Source: Chloroflexota bacterium (GTDB lineage Bacteria > Chloroflexota > Dehalococcoidia > SM23-28-2 > RBG-16-64-32). Taken from it: a DNA stretch of 58,446 nt. The notes under the pieces are model-generated. The model was not told the DNA's origin. It did no database searches and saw only the letters and a list, made by a program, of their open reading frames with translations. Of this stretch, positions 28,857 to 41,333 are shown piece by piece. Made by a program: the position numbers and the translations under genes. Location: the NCBI GenBank assembly GCA_022561635.1, contig JADFQV010000006.1, positions 1-58,446 of the forward strand, read 5' to 3'. How positions within the stretch are numbered: the stretch's first letter is position 1; every line of letters begins with the position of its first letter.

Positions 28857-28913
28857 AAGGCCAGAGTATTGTTTCGTCATTGACCAGACGAATAGGAGCT
28901 ATAGGGTGCCTCA

Positions 28914-29546
28914 ATGGAAATCCCTCCAGTTGTAATCGACCGACTCCCGCTCTACGCTCGCGCCCTCGCAGGCCTTGAGGCGGCGGGGCGCGAGGTGGTC
29001 AGCTCGCAGGACCTGGGATCTCAGCTCAACGTCACTCCTGCCCAGATCCGCAAAGACCTCAGCTACTTCGGGCGCTTCGGCAAACAGGGCCGCGGCTACA
29101 ACGTCCGCAGGCTCCTCGAAGAGCTGCGCAGCATCCTCGGCCTCAACCGCCAGTGGCGGATGACGCTCGTCGGCACTGGCCGCCTGGGACGTGCCATCCT
29201 GGGGTACGAAGGGTTCGGACCGCAGGGCTTCCGCATCGTCGAAACGTTCGACTCAGACCCCGAGTGGATCGGCAAGGAGATCAACGGCCTGACGATCAAG
29301 AACACTACCGATCTCGAAAAGGTGTTGGGCGAAAGTCCCGTCGACGTCGGCATCGTCGCTGTCCCCGCCGAGACCGCGCAGACCGTGATCGACCGCCTCG
29401 TCTCCTGCGGCGTGCAGGCGATCCTCAACTACGCGCCAATCGCCGCTCACGTGCCGCCGTCGGTCCACATCAAACGCATCGATCCGGTCCTCGCCCTGCA
29501 GGGGATGACCTACTACCTCAAGGCCGCGGCGGCCTCGCAGAAGTAG
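28914..29546 (+). CDS. rex: Redox-sensing transcriptional repressor Rex
   Basis: VSSQDLGSQLNVTPAQIRKDLSYFGRFGKQGRGYNV, TLVGTGRLGRAILGYEGF, LNYAPIAAHVP. Confidence 0.95.
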   Translation: MEIPPVVIDRLPLYARALAGLEAAGREVVSSQDLGSQLNVTPAQIRKDLSYFGRFGKQGRGYNVRRLLEELRSILGLNRQWRMTLVGTGRLGRAILGYEGFGPQGFRIVETFDSDPEWIGKEINGLTIKNTTDLEKVLGESPVDVGIVAVPAETAQTVIDRLVSCGVQAILNYAPIAAHVPPSVHIKRIDPVLALQGMTYYLKAAAASQK

Positions 29547-29592
29547 CGTCTTCGCGTTCTATGTCCAGCCGTCTTCGTCGTAGCGCGGGGCG

Positions 29593-30621
29593 CTAGAGGC
29601 TGACCAGCCACTCACCCTCGGCCGGCTGTGCGCGCTTGATCAGGTCAAGATGCTCCAGTGCGATTCCCGCGCCCATCGCCACGCACTCCATCGGGCTGTC
29701 CGCCACGTAGCAGGGAATCCCGATCTCTTGCGTGATCAGCCGATCCAGGTTTCGCAGCATGCCCGTCCCACCGGACAGCACGATCCCGCGGTCGACGACG
29801 TCAGAGGCCAGCTCCGGTGGCGTCCGTTCGAGGACCGCTCGCGCCGCACCCACGATCGACTGCAGCGGGTCCGCCATCGCCTGCGTCACTTCCGACGACG
29901 TCACGGTGATCGTGCGCGGCAGCCCGGTGATCTGGTCCCGGCCGCGCACCTGGTACGTTATCTCTTCTTCCAGCGGCAGCGCACTGCCGATGGCAATCTT
30001 CAACTCCTCCGCCGTCCTGTCGCCGATGACGAGGTTGTGGCGCCGCTTTATGTACGCGGCGATCGCGTCGTCCAGCCGGTCGCCGGCAACCCGGACGCTC
30101 TCGCTGACGACGATACCGTACATCGAGATCACGGCCGCCTCAGTGCGTCCGCCGCCGATGTCGACGACCATGTGGCCCTGCGGAATGTGCACGGGAATGC
30201 GCGCGCCGATCGCTGCCGCCAGTGGCTCCGGAATCAGGTGCGCCGGCCTCCGCGCCCCGGCCGCCTCGGCGGCGTCCTGCACGGCCCTCTGCTCGACGCC
30301 CGTGACACCGGCCGGCACGCAGATCATCACTTCGGGCTTGATCATCGAGATGCGGCCCATCACGCGGCGGATGAAGTAGCGAAGCATCGCCTCCGTCGTC
30401 ACGTAGTCTGCGATCACGCCATCACGCATCGGGCGCACAACGCTGATCGATCCGGGCGTGCGGCCCAGCATCTCCCGCGCTTCGGTGCCAACCGCCACGA
30501 TACTATTGTCGCGCTGCGCTACCGCCACCACCGAAGGCTCCGCGATCACGATGCCACGGCCCTTGACGTAGATGAGCACGTTCGCCGTCCCTAGATCCAC
30601 CCCGATTCGCTTCCCTAGCAT
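29593..30621 (-). CDS. mreB: Rod shape-determining protein MreB/Mrl family
   Basis: [57 protein letters not shown]. Confidence 0.93.
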   Translation of the reverse strand: MLGKRIGVDLGTANVLIYVKGRGIVIAEPSVVAVAQRDNSIVAVGTEAREMLGRTPGSISVVRPMRDGVIADYVTTEAMLRYFIRRVMGRISMIKPEVMICVPAGVTGVEQRAVQDAAEAAGARRPAHLIPEPLAAAIGARIPVHIPQGHMVVDIGGGRTEAAVISMYGIVVSESVRVAGDRLDDAIAAYIKRRHNLVIGDRTAEELKIAIGSALPLEEEITYQVRGRDQITGLPRTITVTSSEVTQAMADPLQSIVGAARAVLERTPPELASDVVDRGIVLSGGTGMLRNLDRLITQEIGIPCYVADSPMECVAMGAGIALEHLDLIKRAQPAEGEWLVSL

Positions 30622-31892
30622 TAGACCCTTTCGATGTCTGCGCCCAGTGAGCGCAGCTTCTCATCAATCCTCTCATATCCGCGGTCCACGTGATAAACGT
30701 CCGATATAGTCGTGCGGCCGCTCGCCGCCAGCCCTGCCAGTATGAACGCAGCCCCTGCCCGGACATCCAGCGCTGACAGCGCCGAACCGCTCAGGGGAGT
30801 GGGCCCGGTAATGATAGCAGCGGTCGTACCTGTCGTCACTATCTCCGCGCCCATCTTGCGCAGGTCGCTGATATACCCCAGCCGGTTGTCGAAGACGCGT
30901 TCGTGCACCGTGCTGACGCCGGACGCCTGGGTCAGCAGCACCGCCATCGGCGCCTGCAGGTCCGTGGGGAAGCCCGGGTACGGCAGCGCCTGCAGCGTCA
31001 GTGCCTGCAGTTTACCGCCCGCCTTCACGTGCATCACGTCGCCGGACGTCTGGACGTCGACGCCGGCCTGGCGCAGCTTCGCTTCGACGCCCTGCATGTG
31101 ACCTGGCTCCACGCCCCGAATCTCGGCCTCGCCACCGGTTATCGCAGCGGCGATCGCGAACGTTCCCGCCTCGATCCGGTCCGGAATGATTCGGAAACGT
31201 ACGCCGTGCAGCGCACCTACACCGCCGATCACGATGGTGTTCGTGCCGGCGCCCGCGATATCGGCGCCCATCTGGTTGAGCATCGCCGCCAGGCTCTGCA
31301 CCTCCGGCTCGGCGGCCGCGTTGACGATCATCGTCACGCCTTTGGCGCAGACGGCCGCCATCATCGTGTTCTGAGTGCCCAGCACGCTGGGGTAGTCCGC
31401 GAAGAACGTCGAGCCGCGCAGTTCGGTCGCTTTCGCCCGGAACATCTCCTGGCTCACTTCGGTCTTCGCGCCCAGCGAGCGGAAGCCGGCCAGATGTACG
31501 TCGATCGGACGCTGGCCGATGATATCGCCACCGGGGGGCGGGCAGGACGCCTCGCCCAAACGCCCTAGCAGCGCTCCCATGACCAGAAAGCTGCCACGCA
31601 GGGTGCCTACAAGCTCCCGATCAGGGCAGGACGATGTGATCTCGGACGCGTTCAGTCGCAGCGTGCGATCGCCGGCCCACTCGACGAGGCAACCGAGGCT
31701 GCGCAAGACCAGCGCCATCTGCTCAACGTCGGCGATGTTCGGTACGTTAACGAGGAAACAATCGTCGGCGACTAGCAGCGACGCCGCCATGGCGCCCAGG
31801 GTCGCGTTCTTGGAGCCGCCGACCTGCACGGAGCCGGATAAGCGCCTACCACCTTCGAGGACGAGCGTCTGCTCGCGCAGCTTAAGGGTCAT
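30621..31892 (-). CDS. murA: UDP-N-acetylglucosamine 1-carboxyvinyltransferase
   Basis: [59 protein letters not shown]. Confidence 0.95.
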   Translation of the reverse strand: MTLKLREQTLVLEGGRRLSGSVQVGGSKNATLGAMAASLLVADDCFLVNVPNIADVEQMALVLRSLGCLVEWAGDRTLRLNASEITSSCPDRELVGTLRGSFLVMGALLGRLGEASCPPPGGDIIGQRPIDVHLAGFRSLGAKTEVSQEMFRAKATELRGSTFFADYPSVLGTQNTMMAAVCAKGVTMIVNAAAEPEVQSLAAMLNQMGADIAGAGTNTIVIGGVGALHGVRFRIIPDRIEAGTFAIAAAITGGEAEIRGVEPGHMQGVEAKLRQAGVDVQTSGDVMHVKAGGKLQALTLQALPYPGFPTDLQAPMAVLLTQASGVSTVHERVFDNRLGYISDLRKMGAEIVTTGTTAAIITGPTPLSGSALSALDVRAGAAFILAGLAASGRTTISDVYHVDRGYERIDEKLRSLGADIERV

Positions 31893-31904
31893 CAGCCCCC
31901 GATG

Positions 31905-32348
31905 TTACACCCCGGGCGGGCCGGAAGGCCCACGCGGGCTCCGCCGGCGGCGCCTCTCTGACGCACGCAGGCGCAGAAGCGCACGCTGCAGCGAGGCAGC
32001 GGCCACCACGAGGTCTTCAGTGTCCCCACGCTCTTCCAGGGTGCGCTCGGCGCGGCGGCGCGCTTCTTCGGCGCGCACGTCGTCGATCTCCTCGGCGCGC
32101 TCGGCCCCGTCTGCCAGGATCGTCACCCGGTCGTCCTTCACCTCAAGGAAGCCGCCGGTGATCGCCACGTCGGTCTCTTCGCTGCCCTTGACTATGCGCA
32201 TGATGCCCGGCTTGATCAGCGTCAGAAGCGGAGCGTGATGCGGCAGCACGGTCAGCTCGCCCGCGATGCCCGGCGCGATGACTTCGTCCACACCGTCCTC
32301 GGTGTAGACTTCTCGCTCGGCGGTTACGACGTGGACTGAGAGAGTCAT
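31905..32348 (-). CDS. atpC: F0F1 ATP synthase subunit epsilon
   Basis: LSVHVVTAEREVYTEDGVDEVIAPGIAGELTVLPHHAPLLTLIKPGIMRI. Confidence 0.93.
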   Translation of the reverse strand: MTLSVHVVTAEREVYTEDGVDEVIAPGIAGELTVLPHHAPLLTLIKPGIMRIVKGSEETDVAITGGFLEVKDDRVTILADGAERAEEIDDVRAEEARRRAERTLEERGDTEDLVVAAASLQRALLRLRASERRRRRSPRGPSGPPGV

Positions 32349-32357
32349 GATTCCTCG

Positions 32358-33797
<1,440 letters not shown>

Positions 33798-34673
33798 CTA
33801 CGCCAGCGCTTCCACGCCGCCGACGATGTCCAAAAGCTCATTCGTGATGCTCTCCTGGCGAGCCCTGTTGTATTCGAGCGTCAAGTCTTCTACCAGCTCG
33901 TTTGCGTTGTCAGATGCGTTGCGCATCGCTACCATTCGCGCCGACTGCTCGCTCGCTCCTGCCTCCAGGATCGCGTCGTAGACCTCCCGCTCGAGGTAGC
34001 GTGGCAGCAGTTCCTCAAGCACTTCCGCGCGCCCCGGCTCGTAGATGTAGTCGATCGCTTCAGTCGCCGCGTCCGTCGGCGGCTCGATGGGAAGCAGACG
34101 CCGCACCTGCGGCCGCTGCGTCACGGTGTTGACGAACTCGGCGTAGATGATCCACGCCTCGTCCGCGGCGCCAGAGAGGAACTCTTCGATCGCCACCTGC
34201 GCGATCGGCCGGATCTCCTCATACGCCGGGTAATCGCCCAGCTCGAGGAACTCGGCGACGATCTCCTGGCCCGTGCGCCGCATGAAGTCTCGCCCCTTGC
34301 GGCCAACGGCAGTAACACGAACGGGCGTGCCTTCGCGCTCCATAACGAACTGCGCCGCCCTCCGCATAAGGTTCCCCGGCAGCGCTCCGGAGAGGCCGCG
34401 GTTCGGCGTCACCAGAATCAGGTCCACGGCTCCGATTTCGTCCCGCGCCCGAAGCAGGGGATGGCGGTCCTCTGGGTCGATCTGTGACAGCGTCTCGGTC
34501 AGGTCTGCCAGCACCCAGCGCATGCGTTCCGCATACGGCCTCGCCGCCAGCGCGTTGAGCTGCGCACGGCGCATCTTCGAGGCCGCCACCAGCTCCATCG
34601 CACGGGTGATCTTCGCCGTGTTCTGGACGGAGCGAATCCGTCGCCGCGTTTGCCTTAGCTGTCCGGCTGCCAC
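33798..34673 (-). CDS. atpG: F0F1 ATP synthase subunit gamma
   Basis: RRIRSVQNTAKITRAMELVAASKMRRAQ, ASEQSARMVAMRNASDNANELVEDLTLEYNRARQESITNELLDIVGG. Confidence 0.96.
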   Translation of the reverse strand: MAAGQLRQTRRRIRSVQNTAKITRAMELVAASKMRRAQLNALAARPYAERMRWVLADLTETLSQIDPEDRHPLLRARDEIGAVDLILVTPNRGLSGALPGNLMRRAAQFVMEREGTPVRVTAVGRKGRDFMRRTGQEIVAEFLELGDYPAYEEIRPIAQVAIEEFLSGAADEAWIIYAEFVNTVTQRPQVRRLLPIEPPTDAATEAIDYIYEPGRAEVLEELLPRYLEREVYDAILEAGASEQSARMVAMRNASDNANELVEDLTLEYNRARQESITNELLDIVGGVEALA

Positions 34674-34676
34674 GTC

Positions 34677-36212
<1,536 letters not shown>

Positions 36213-36240
36213 AGTTTCCTCCGGCTAGTCACCTCGGAAG

Positions 36241-36279
36241 GACAGGCTTGGGCCTGTCTCCCGCCGGGCGCGAGCCCGG
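36241..36279 (-). repeat. Two tandem perfect hairpins upstream of atpA
   Basis: GACAGGC-TTGG-GCCTGTC (36241-36258) and CCGGGC-GCGA-GCCCGG (36264-36279). Confidence 0.75.
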
Positions 36280-36291
36280 AATGACTGCTCG

Positions 36292-36777
36292 TTATGCTTC
36301 ACTTGTCTCCAGATTGCGCAACCATTCTCGGATGTGCTCCGTGTGCTCCCTATAGTGCCCGGACGTGTCGCCCACGAAGTAGACGGATACGACTTCTCCG
36401 CGCAGCCTCATATTGACCTTCTCCTCTGGCGTCTCGTCCAATCGCGCGTTCGCCTCTTTGTAGTTGCGCAGAAACTCCGCCCGCACTTCCATGAACGAAT
36501 GATCCTTGCGGACGTTGTACTCGCGCTCGTTCCATTCGTCCGTCCAGTTGTCGCCTTCTCCGAAGGAAACGTCGTCGAGCCGATTCTCGCACACGCAACG
36601 CAGCGTTTCGGCCGCTCGCCCGGACCAGAAGGCCAGGTGGCCCAACAGATCCTTCAGCGTCCAACTCTCGACGACGCCGGGCTTCTCGCGATCCTCTTCG
36701 GGTACCGATTCCAGAACCGTGGCCAGCTCGGCCCACGCCTCCTCCAACTCCCGGTGCATCGCCGCCTTGTCGGCCAA
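36292..36777 (-). CDS. DinB-superfamily / ClbS-DfsB-like protein inside the ATP synthase operon
   Basis: VESWTLKDLLGHLAFWSGRAAETL...GHYREHTEHIREWL; TTG start 1 nt after the atpH stop. Confidence 0.75.
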   Translation of the reverse strand: MADKAAMHRELEEAWAELATVLESVPEEDREKPGVVESWTLKDLLGHLAFWSGRAAETLRCVCENRLDDVSFGEGDNWTDEWNEREYNVRKDHSFMEVRAEFLRNYKEANARLDETPEEKVNMRLRGEVVSVYFVGDTSGHYREHTEHIREWLRNLETSEA

Positions 36778-36778
36778 A

Positions 36779-37318
36779 CTACGACCTCGCTCCAGCGAGC
36801 TGCTGCTTCAGCGCCAGCAGACGGTTCCTGGTGCTGCCGTCGATCAGCCGGTCGCCGATGCGGACGACGACGCCACCCAGGATCTCCTCGTCGACTTTCG
36901 TCTCGACGACGACTTCGCCGCCGGCGATCTCCGCCAGCTTCTTCTTCACGACTTCCAACTCCTCGTCAGTGAGCGCCACGGCCGTCGTCACCGTAGCGTG
37001 GGAAACGCCACGTGCCTCGTCCAGCAGCTCCTGGTAGGCGTCTGCAATGCCCGGGGCAAGCGAGGTCCGTCCGCGCCGCAGCAGAATCAGAGCGAGGCTC
37101 AGCACTTCCTTCTGCACGCCCTCAAGCGTCTTTTGCACGAGCGCCTGTTTTTCCTTCGGCGGCACCTGCGAATTGAGGAAGAACGCCGTGGCCTGCGGGT
37201 CGGCGTAGAGCGCGGACATGGCACTCAAGCCGTCCGACCACGCCTCAACCGTCCCGTTTTCGCGGGCGATCAGGTATGCCGCTTCAGCGTAGCGCTTGGC
37301 CGCGACGTCACGAATCAA
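36779..37318 (-). CDS. atpH: F0F1 ATP synthase subunit delta
   Basis: AAKRYAEAAYLIARENG, ATVTTAVALTDEELEVVKKKLAEIAGGEVVVETKVDEEILGGVVVRIGDRLIDGSTRNRL. Confidence 0.94.
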   Translation of the reverse strand: MIRDVAAKRYAEAAYLIARENGTVEAWSDGLSAMSALYADPQATAFFLNSQVPPKEKQALVQKTLEGVQKEVLSLALILLRRGRTSLAPGIADAYQELLDEARGVSHATVTTAVALTDEELEVVKKKLAEIAGGEVVVETKVDEEILGGVVVRIGDRLIDGSTRNRLLALKQQLAGARS

Positions 37319-37875
37319 TTCTGCGACGACCCTCCCGTGCCCGTCTGGCCGCTGCCACCCGTTGGCGCGTCAGCCAGCACTTCCTCGATGATCTCGCCGT
37401 GCGCCTTGCGGTCCAGGCTGCGCCTGATCACCCGCTCGGCGGCGGTGATCGTGAGGTCCGCGAACTCTTTCCGCAGATCGCTGATCGCCGCATCGCGTTC
37501 CAGCTGGATCTCCTGGCGCGCACGTTCGATCATCTGGTCTGAGTCGGCATGAGAGGCTTCCCGCGCCTCTTCTTGAATGCGCGAGGACGCCTGCTGCGCC
37601 TGGGTAATGATCCCCTGCGCCTCCTGGCGGGCTCGCGACATCTCCGCCGCCACCTCCGTCTCCGTCTCAGTCAGTCGCGACTTTGCCTCTTCGGAGGCCT
37701 TCAGCCCCTCCTCGATGCGCTTCTTTCGCTCGTCCAACATCGGGAAGAGGAAGCGCCTGGAGAGCCAGGTGAAGAGGATCAAGAGGATGCCGAAGTTGAT
37801 CAGCTGCGCCACCAGACCTGGCAAGTTAATGCCCAGCGCGCCGATCCCTTCCGCTTCCAGGAATACCGGTATCAT
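37315..37875 (-). CDS. atpF: F0F1 ATP synthase subunit b
   Basis: GINLPGLVAQLINFGILLILFTWLSRRFLFPMLDERKKRIEEGL. Confidence 0.94.
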   Translation of the reverse strand: MIPVFLEAEGIGALGINLPGLVAQLINFGILLILFTWLSRRFLFPMLDERKKRIEEGLKASEEAKSRLTETETEVAAEMSRARQEAQGIITQAQQASSRIQEEAREASHADSDQMIERARQEIQLERDAAISDLRKEFADLTITAAERVIRRSLDRKAHGEIIEEVLADAPTGGSGQTGTGGSSQN

Positions 37876-37918
37876 AGCTACCTTCCGATCTCTCTGATCG
37901 TTCGCCCTTATGCCGTCG

Positions 37919-38230
<312 letters not shown>

Positions 38231-38277
38231 TTAGATCCTCCTTGTGATCTCGTCTGATTTCGAAATTAGATCCATGG

Positions 38278-39396
38278 TTAGTTCGCGGCCTCCACGGCCG
38301 CATCCGCGCCCGAACTCTTGGGCGCGTGCTCTTCTTCAACTTCGCCATGCAAACTCACCGCCATCACGGCAAAGACGAGCGTCAGCATCGCGAAGATGAA
38401 CGCCTGAATGGCACCGACAAATATCTCGAGCCCGTAGAACGGCAGCGTCAGGATGATCGGCGTCAGGAACGTGAACATCAGGATTATGACCTCGCCCGCG
38501 AACATGTTCCCGAAGAGACGGAAGGTGAAGCTGACAAGACGCACAAGCTCGGAGATCAACTCCAGTATCCCGACGAAGGCGTCGATGATGCCGTCCATGA
38601 GGAGGCCGGGCTTAAACTTGAAGATCGCCGTGCCCAGCTTGCCGAAGTTAATGAACTTGCGCCCGTAAGTGAGCGCCCCCAGCGAAGAGATACCCCAGAA
38701 CTCCACCGCGATGAACGACGCGATCGCGATCGCCAGCGGCGTGTTGAGGTCTGTGTTGGGCCCGCGGAAGACGGGTATCAGCTCGCCGACGAAGTTGCCC
38801 TCCGCCACCGCTTCGTCGAAGCGCTCGACGGCGTCCGGGTCGTCCTCCTTGATCACTGTCGTGTCGCTGCTGATGCGCAGGTTGCTGGGGCTCGAGAGAT
38901 TGATGAAGTGCAGATCGATCGGGCCCAGTTCGATATCCTCGAAGATGATCCCCTCGACGAAGCCCTCCGCCTCGATCTGCTCCGCCGCCGGCGTGTCGTG
39001 TCCCACCCAGCCGATGACGTTGAACAACGGCGTCAGCGACAGCCAGTTGGAGACGAGAATGAAGAAGAAGATCGTCGCCACGAACGGGAAGAAGCGCCGA
39101 CCGTTCTCATCGCCAGCGATTCCCGTCACCATATTGTAGAAGCCCTCCAGGGCGGCCTCGAAGAGGTTCTGGATACCGCTCGGCACCAGCTCCCACTTGC
39201 GCGTGGCGGCGACGATAGCGACCACGATCAGCGCGACGATCAGCCAGCTGGTGATCATGGTGTTCGTGATGCTAACGGGGCCGAGAGTGGTGAGCGTCTC
39301 AGCGCTGATCGCTATGTGGGGAGTCGGCCCGCGCAGGAACACAAAGCCCAACAGGAACGCCAGCAGGCCTCCCGCTATCGCCAGCCATCTAGTCAT
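38278..39396 (-). CDS. atpB: F0F1 ATP synthase subunit a, with large hydrophilic insertion
   Basis: VSNWLSLTPLFNVIGWVGH ... FRGPNTDLNTPLAIAIASF, ELVRLVSFTFRLFGNMFAGEVIILMF, QAFIFAMLTLVF. Confidence 0.95.
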   Translation of the reverse strand: MTRWLAIAGGLLAFLLGFVFLRGPTPHIAISAETLTTLGPVSITNTMITSWLIVALIVVAIVAATRKWELVPSGIQNLFEAALEGFYNMVTGIAGDENGRRFFPFVATIFFFILVSNWLSLTPLFNVIGWVGHDTPAAEQIEAEGFVEGIIFEDIELGPIDLHFINLSSPSNLRISSDTTVIKEDDPDAVERFDEAVAEGNFVGELIPVFRGPNTDLNTPLAIAIASFIAVEFWGISSLGALTYGRKFINFGKLGTAIFKFKPGLLMDGIIDAFVGILELISELVRLVSFTFRLFGNMFAGEVIILMFTFLTPIILTLPFYGLEIFVGAIQAFIFAMLTLVFAVMAVSLHGEVEEEHAPKSSGADAAVEAAN

Positions 39397-39667
39397 GGGC
39401 GTCGTTCGCTCTGCTTCCTCTACCTTTTCCGATCGCTTCCATCAGCAAGAAATAGCCGCCCCAGAACGCCAGCAGAAGTCCCCCAAACAGCCCTATAAGC
39501 GTGAAAATCGGCTCCGTGCCGAGCCAGCCGTCGATGAGGACTCCACCGCCAATCCCGCCGATAATACTAAGGGCGACGTACCACCCCAATCCCATCAGTC
39601 TCATCGTCTGAGGAAGCTTTTGCATCGTCACGGCGAACGCCTCCATCTGGTACGGGATTTCTTGCAT
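39389..39667 (-). CDS. AtpZ/AtpI-family protein
   Basis: Two-TM protein GWYVALSIIGGIGGGVLIDGWLGTEPIFTLIGLFGGLLLAFWGGYFLL at the head of the atp operon; ATG 39667 preferred. Confidence 0.8.
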   Translation of the reverse strand: MQEIPYQMEAFAVTMQKLPQTMRLMGLGWYVALSIIGGIGGGVLIDGWLGTEPIFTLIGLFGGLLLAFWGGYFLLMEAIGKGRGSRANDAHD

Positions 39668-39684
39668 TGCGCAGAATATCACAA
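39667..39684 (-). promoter_or_regulatory. Candidate Rex operator overlapping the atp operon -10
   Basis: Minus strand TTGTGATATTCTGCGCAA; 11/14 to Rex consensus and 14/18 identical to the rex upstream site. Confidence 0.5.
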
Positions 39685-39754
39685 AGTCTGTTTAAGATCG
39701 ACCAACCATGCCCCGCGCACACGGACGTAGACTACAATGCCAGACGGACAAGTG

Positions 39755-39820
39755 ATGCCGAAGCCAAGAGAAGAAGCCAAACGCCGCAGGAAAAACACAT
39801 CTAGCCAGGCCCATCGGTGA
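39755..39820 (+). CDS. Candidate basic small ORF/leader peptide MPKPREEAKRRRKNTSSQAHR
   Basis: In-frame ATGs at 39737 and 39755; TGA 39818-39820 overlaps the GTG start of the downstream methyltransferase. Confidence 0.35.
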   Translation: MPKPREEAKRRRKNTSSQAHR

Positions 39821-40701
39821 ACGACGTCCCAGGCCAAGGCGCCATGGATCCTGGCGATGCAGGACTACCATCACGCCAGCTGAGCCTGGCCAACCGCCTC
39901 TCGGGCAGGCTCCTCCGCCTCGTCAGCAAGCGGACGACGTCCAGGCCTCGCGACTACGAAGAAGCCTACTTTCGCCGTGGCGCGTCGGAGGCCAGCACCT
40001 TCCTACGGCGCTTCTCGTTCCCCATCGATTTCCGTGACAAGCGCGTCCTCGACTACGGCTGCGGCTATGGGCCACTGGCCTTCCACCTCGCCCAGGATGA
40101 GGCCGCGGCCGCGGTCACGGGCGTGGACATCGACGAGGCAAGAATCGACTTCGCCCGGCGAGCGCTCGCAAGCGAGTATCCCGATCTTGCCGGCTCCGTA
40201 GGGTTCAAGTTGCCTGAGGAGATAATCGGCCAGCAATTTGACATCGTCGTCTCCAAGGACAGCTTCCAGCACTACGCCGACCCCGTTGGCGTGCTCTCAC
40301 ATATGGCGCAGTTGACCGCTCCCGGCGGCCTTATCGTGATCGGCTTCGGTCCGCTATGGAAATCCCCTTACGGGGGCGCTATCGACTTCATCACCAAGCT
40401 GCCCTGGGCTCACCTTCTCTTCTCCGAGGAAGTGATCATGCAGGAGCGAATGCGCTACCGCCCCGAAGAGAAAGCGCAGGCCTACGCTGACATACGGGGC
40501 GGGTTCAGCAAGATGACGCTCGGACGGTTCCGCCAGATAGTCGCCGATAGCAACGTGAACGTTCTCTCGTTTCGGGCGAACGCTTCGTCCGGCGCCGTCG
40601 GCAACGCATCGCGCCTACTCGCAGGAATTCCCGGCTGGCGCGAGTTCTTCACGCTGAACGTATACGCCGTACTTTCGACGCCCAATCCAGGCGCAGAATA
40701 G
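39817..40701 (+). CDS. Class I SAM-dependent methyltransferase
   Basis: KRVLDYGCGYGPLAFHLAQDEAAAAVTGVDIDEARIDFARR; SKDSFQHYADP. Confidence 0.88.
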   Translation: MNDVPGQGAMDPGDAGLPSRQLSLANRLSGRLLRLVSKRTTSRPRDYEEAYFRRGASEASTFLRRFSFPIDFRDKRVLDYGCGYGPLAFHLAQDEAAAAVTGVDIDEARIDFARRALASEYPDLAGSVGFKLPEEIIGQQFDIVVSKDSFQHYADPVGVLSHMAQLTAPGGLIVIGFGPLWKSPYGGAIDFITKLPWAHLLFSEEVIMQERMRYRPEEKAQAYADIRGGFSKMTLGRFRQIVADSNVNVLSFRANASSGAVGNASRLLAGIPGWREFFTLNVYAVLSTPNPGAE

Positions 40702-40717
40702 CTCCGCACGTGGAACG

Positions 40718-40737
40718 GCGCGCTCGAGCGAGCGCGC
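40718..40737. terminator. GC-rich hairpin between convergent methyltransferase and bifunctional nuclease genes
   Basis: GCGCGCTC-GAGC-GAGCGCGC. Confidence 0.5.
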
Positions 40738-41282
40738 TAGCCCTTCTTCCCGAAGTCCTCCAGGTCAAGGCCTTCGATGACGTCGCGGAACGGGCTGAGC
40801 TTCTCCAGCTCTTCCGGTGAGGCCTCTTTGCTCTCTTCGGTATCGCTCACGCCTTCGATCGTCCCGCTCTCCTCGTCCAGCCGCACGCCCGCCTTCTCCA
40901 GCACCGACTCATCGGCATAGATCGGCACCTGCGCCCGTACGGCGAGAGCGATCGCGTCGCTCGGCCGCGCGTCGATGTCCACCGTCCCGCCGTCAACCTT
41001 CAAGACGATCTTGGCGAAGAACGTATCGTTTGAGAGGTCGTTAACGAAGATGTGGTCGATGCTGCCGCCCAGCTGTTCGATGACGGTGCGCAGCAGGTCG
41101 TGGGTCAGCGGGCGCGCCACCTGCACATCCTGCAACCGGACGGCGATGGCGTCCGCCTCCGCCGGACCTATCCAGATCGGCAGATAGCGGTCAGATTCCT
41201 TTTCCTTCAAGATCACCACGCGCTGATAGTTCATCAAACTCACGCGTATGCTCTCGATGGTCATCTCGACCACTACATCCAC
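40737..41282 (-). CDS. Bifunctional nuclease family protein (DUF151)
   Basis: IRVSLMNYQRVVILKEKESDRYLPIWIGPAEADAIA, IDARPSDAIALAVRAQVPIYADESVLEKAG. Confidence 0.92.
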   Translation of the reverse strand: MDVVVEMTIESIRVSLMNYQRVVILKEKESDRYLPIWIGPAEADAIAVRLQDVQVARPLTHDLLRTVIEQLGGSIDHIFVNDLSNDTFFAKIVLKVDGGTVDIDARPSDAIALAVRAQVPIYADESVLEKAGVRLDEESGTIEGVSDTEESKEASPEELEKLSPFRDVIEGLDLEDFGKKG

Positions 41283-41333
41283 CTCCGAATTCTAGGTAAT
41301 TTCGATACTATCCCCCGCTTCTCGCGAGGTCAA

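Noticed and set aside
29581-29595. TAGCGC-GGG-GCGCTA hairpin between rex and mreB
   Set aside because: Only a 6-bp stem overlapping the mreB stop codon; could be chance in GC-rich DNA.
38326-39498. 390-aa plus-strand ORF antisense to atpB
   Set aside because: Charged repetitive R/D/E/H composition, no recognisable motif, opposite of a canonical subunit a.
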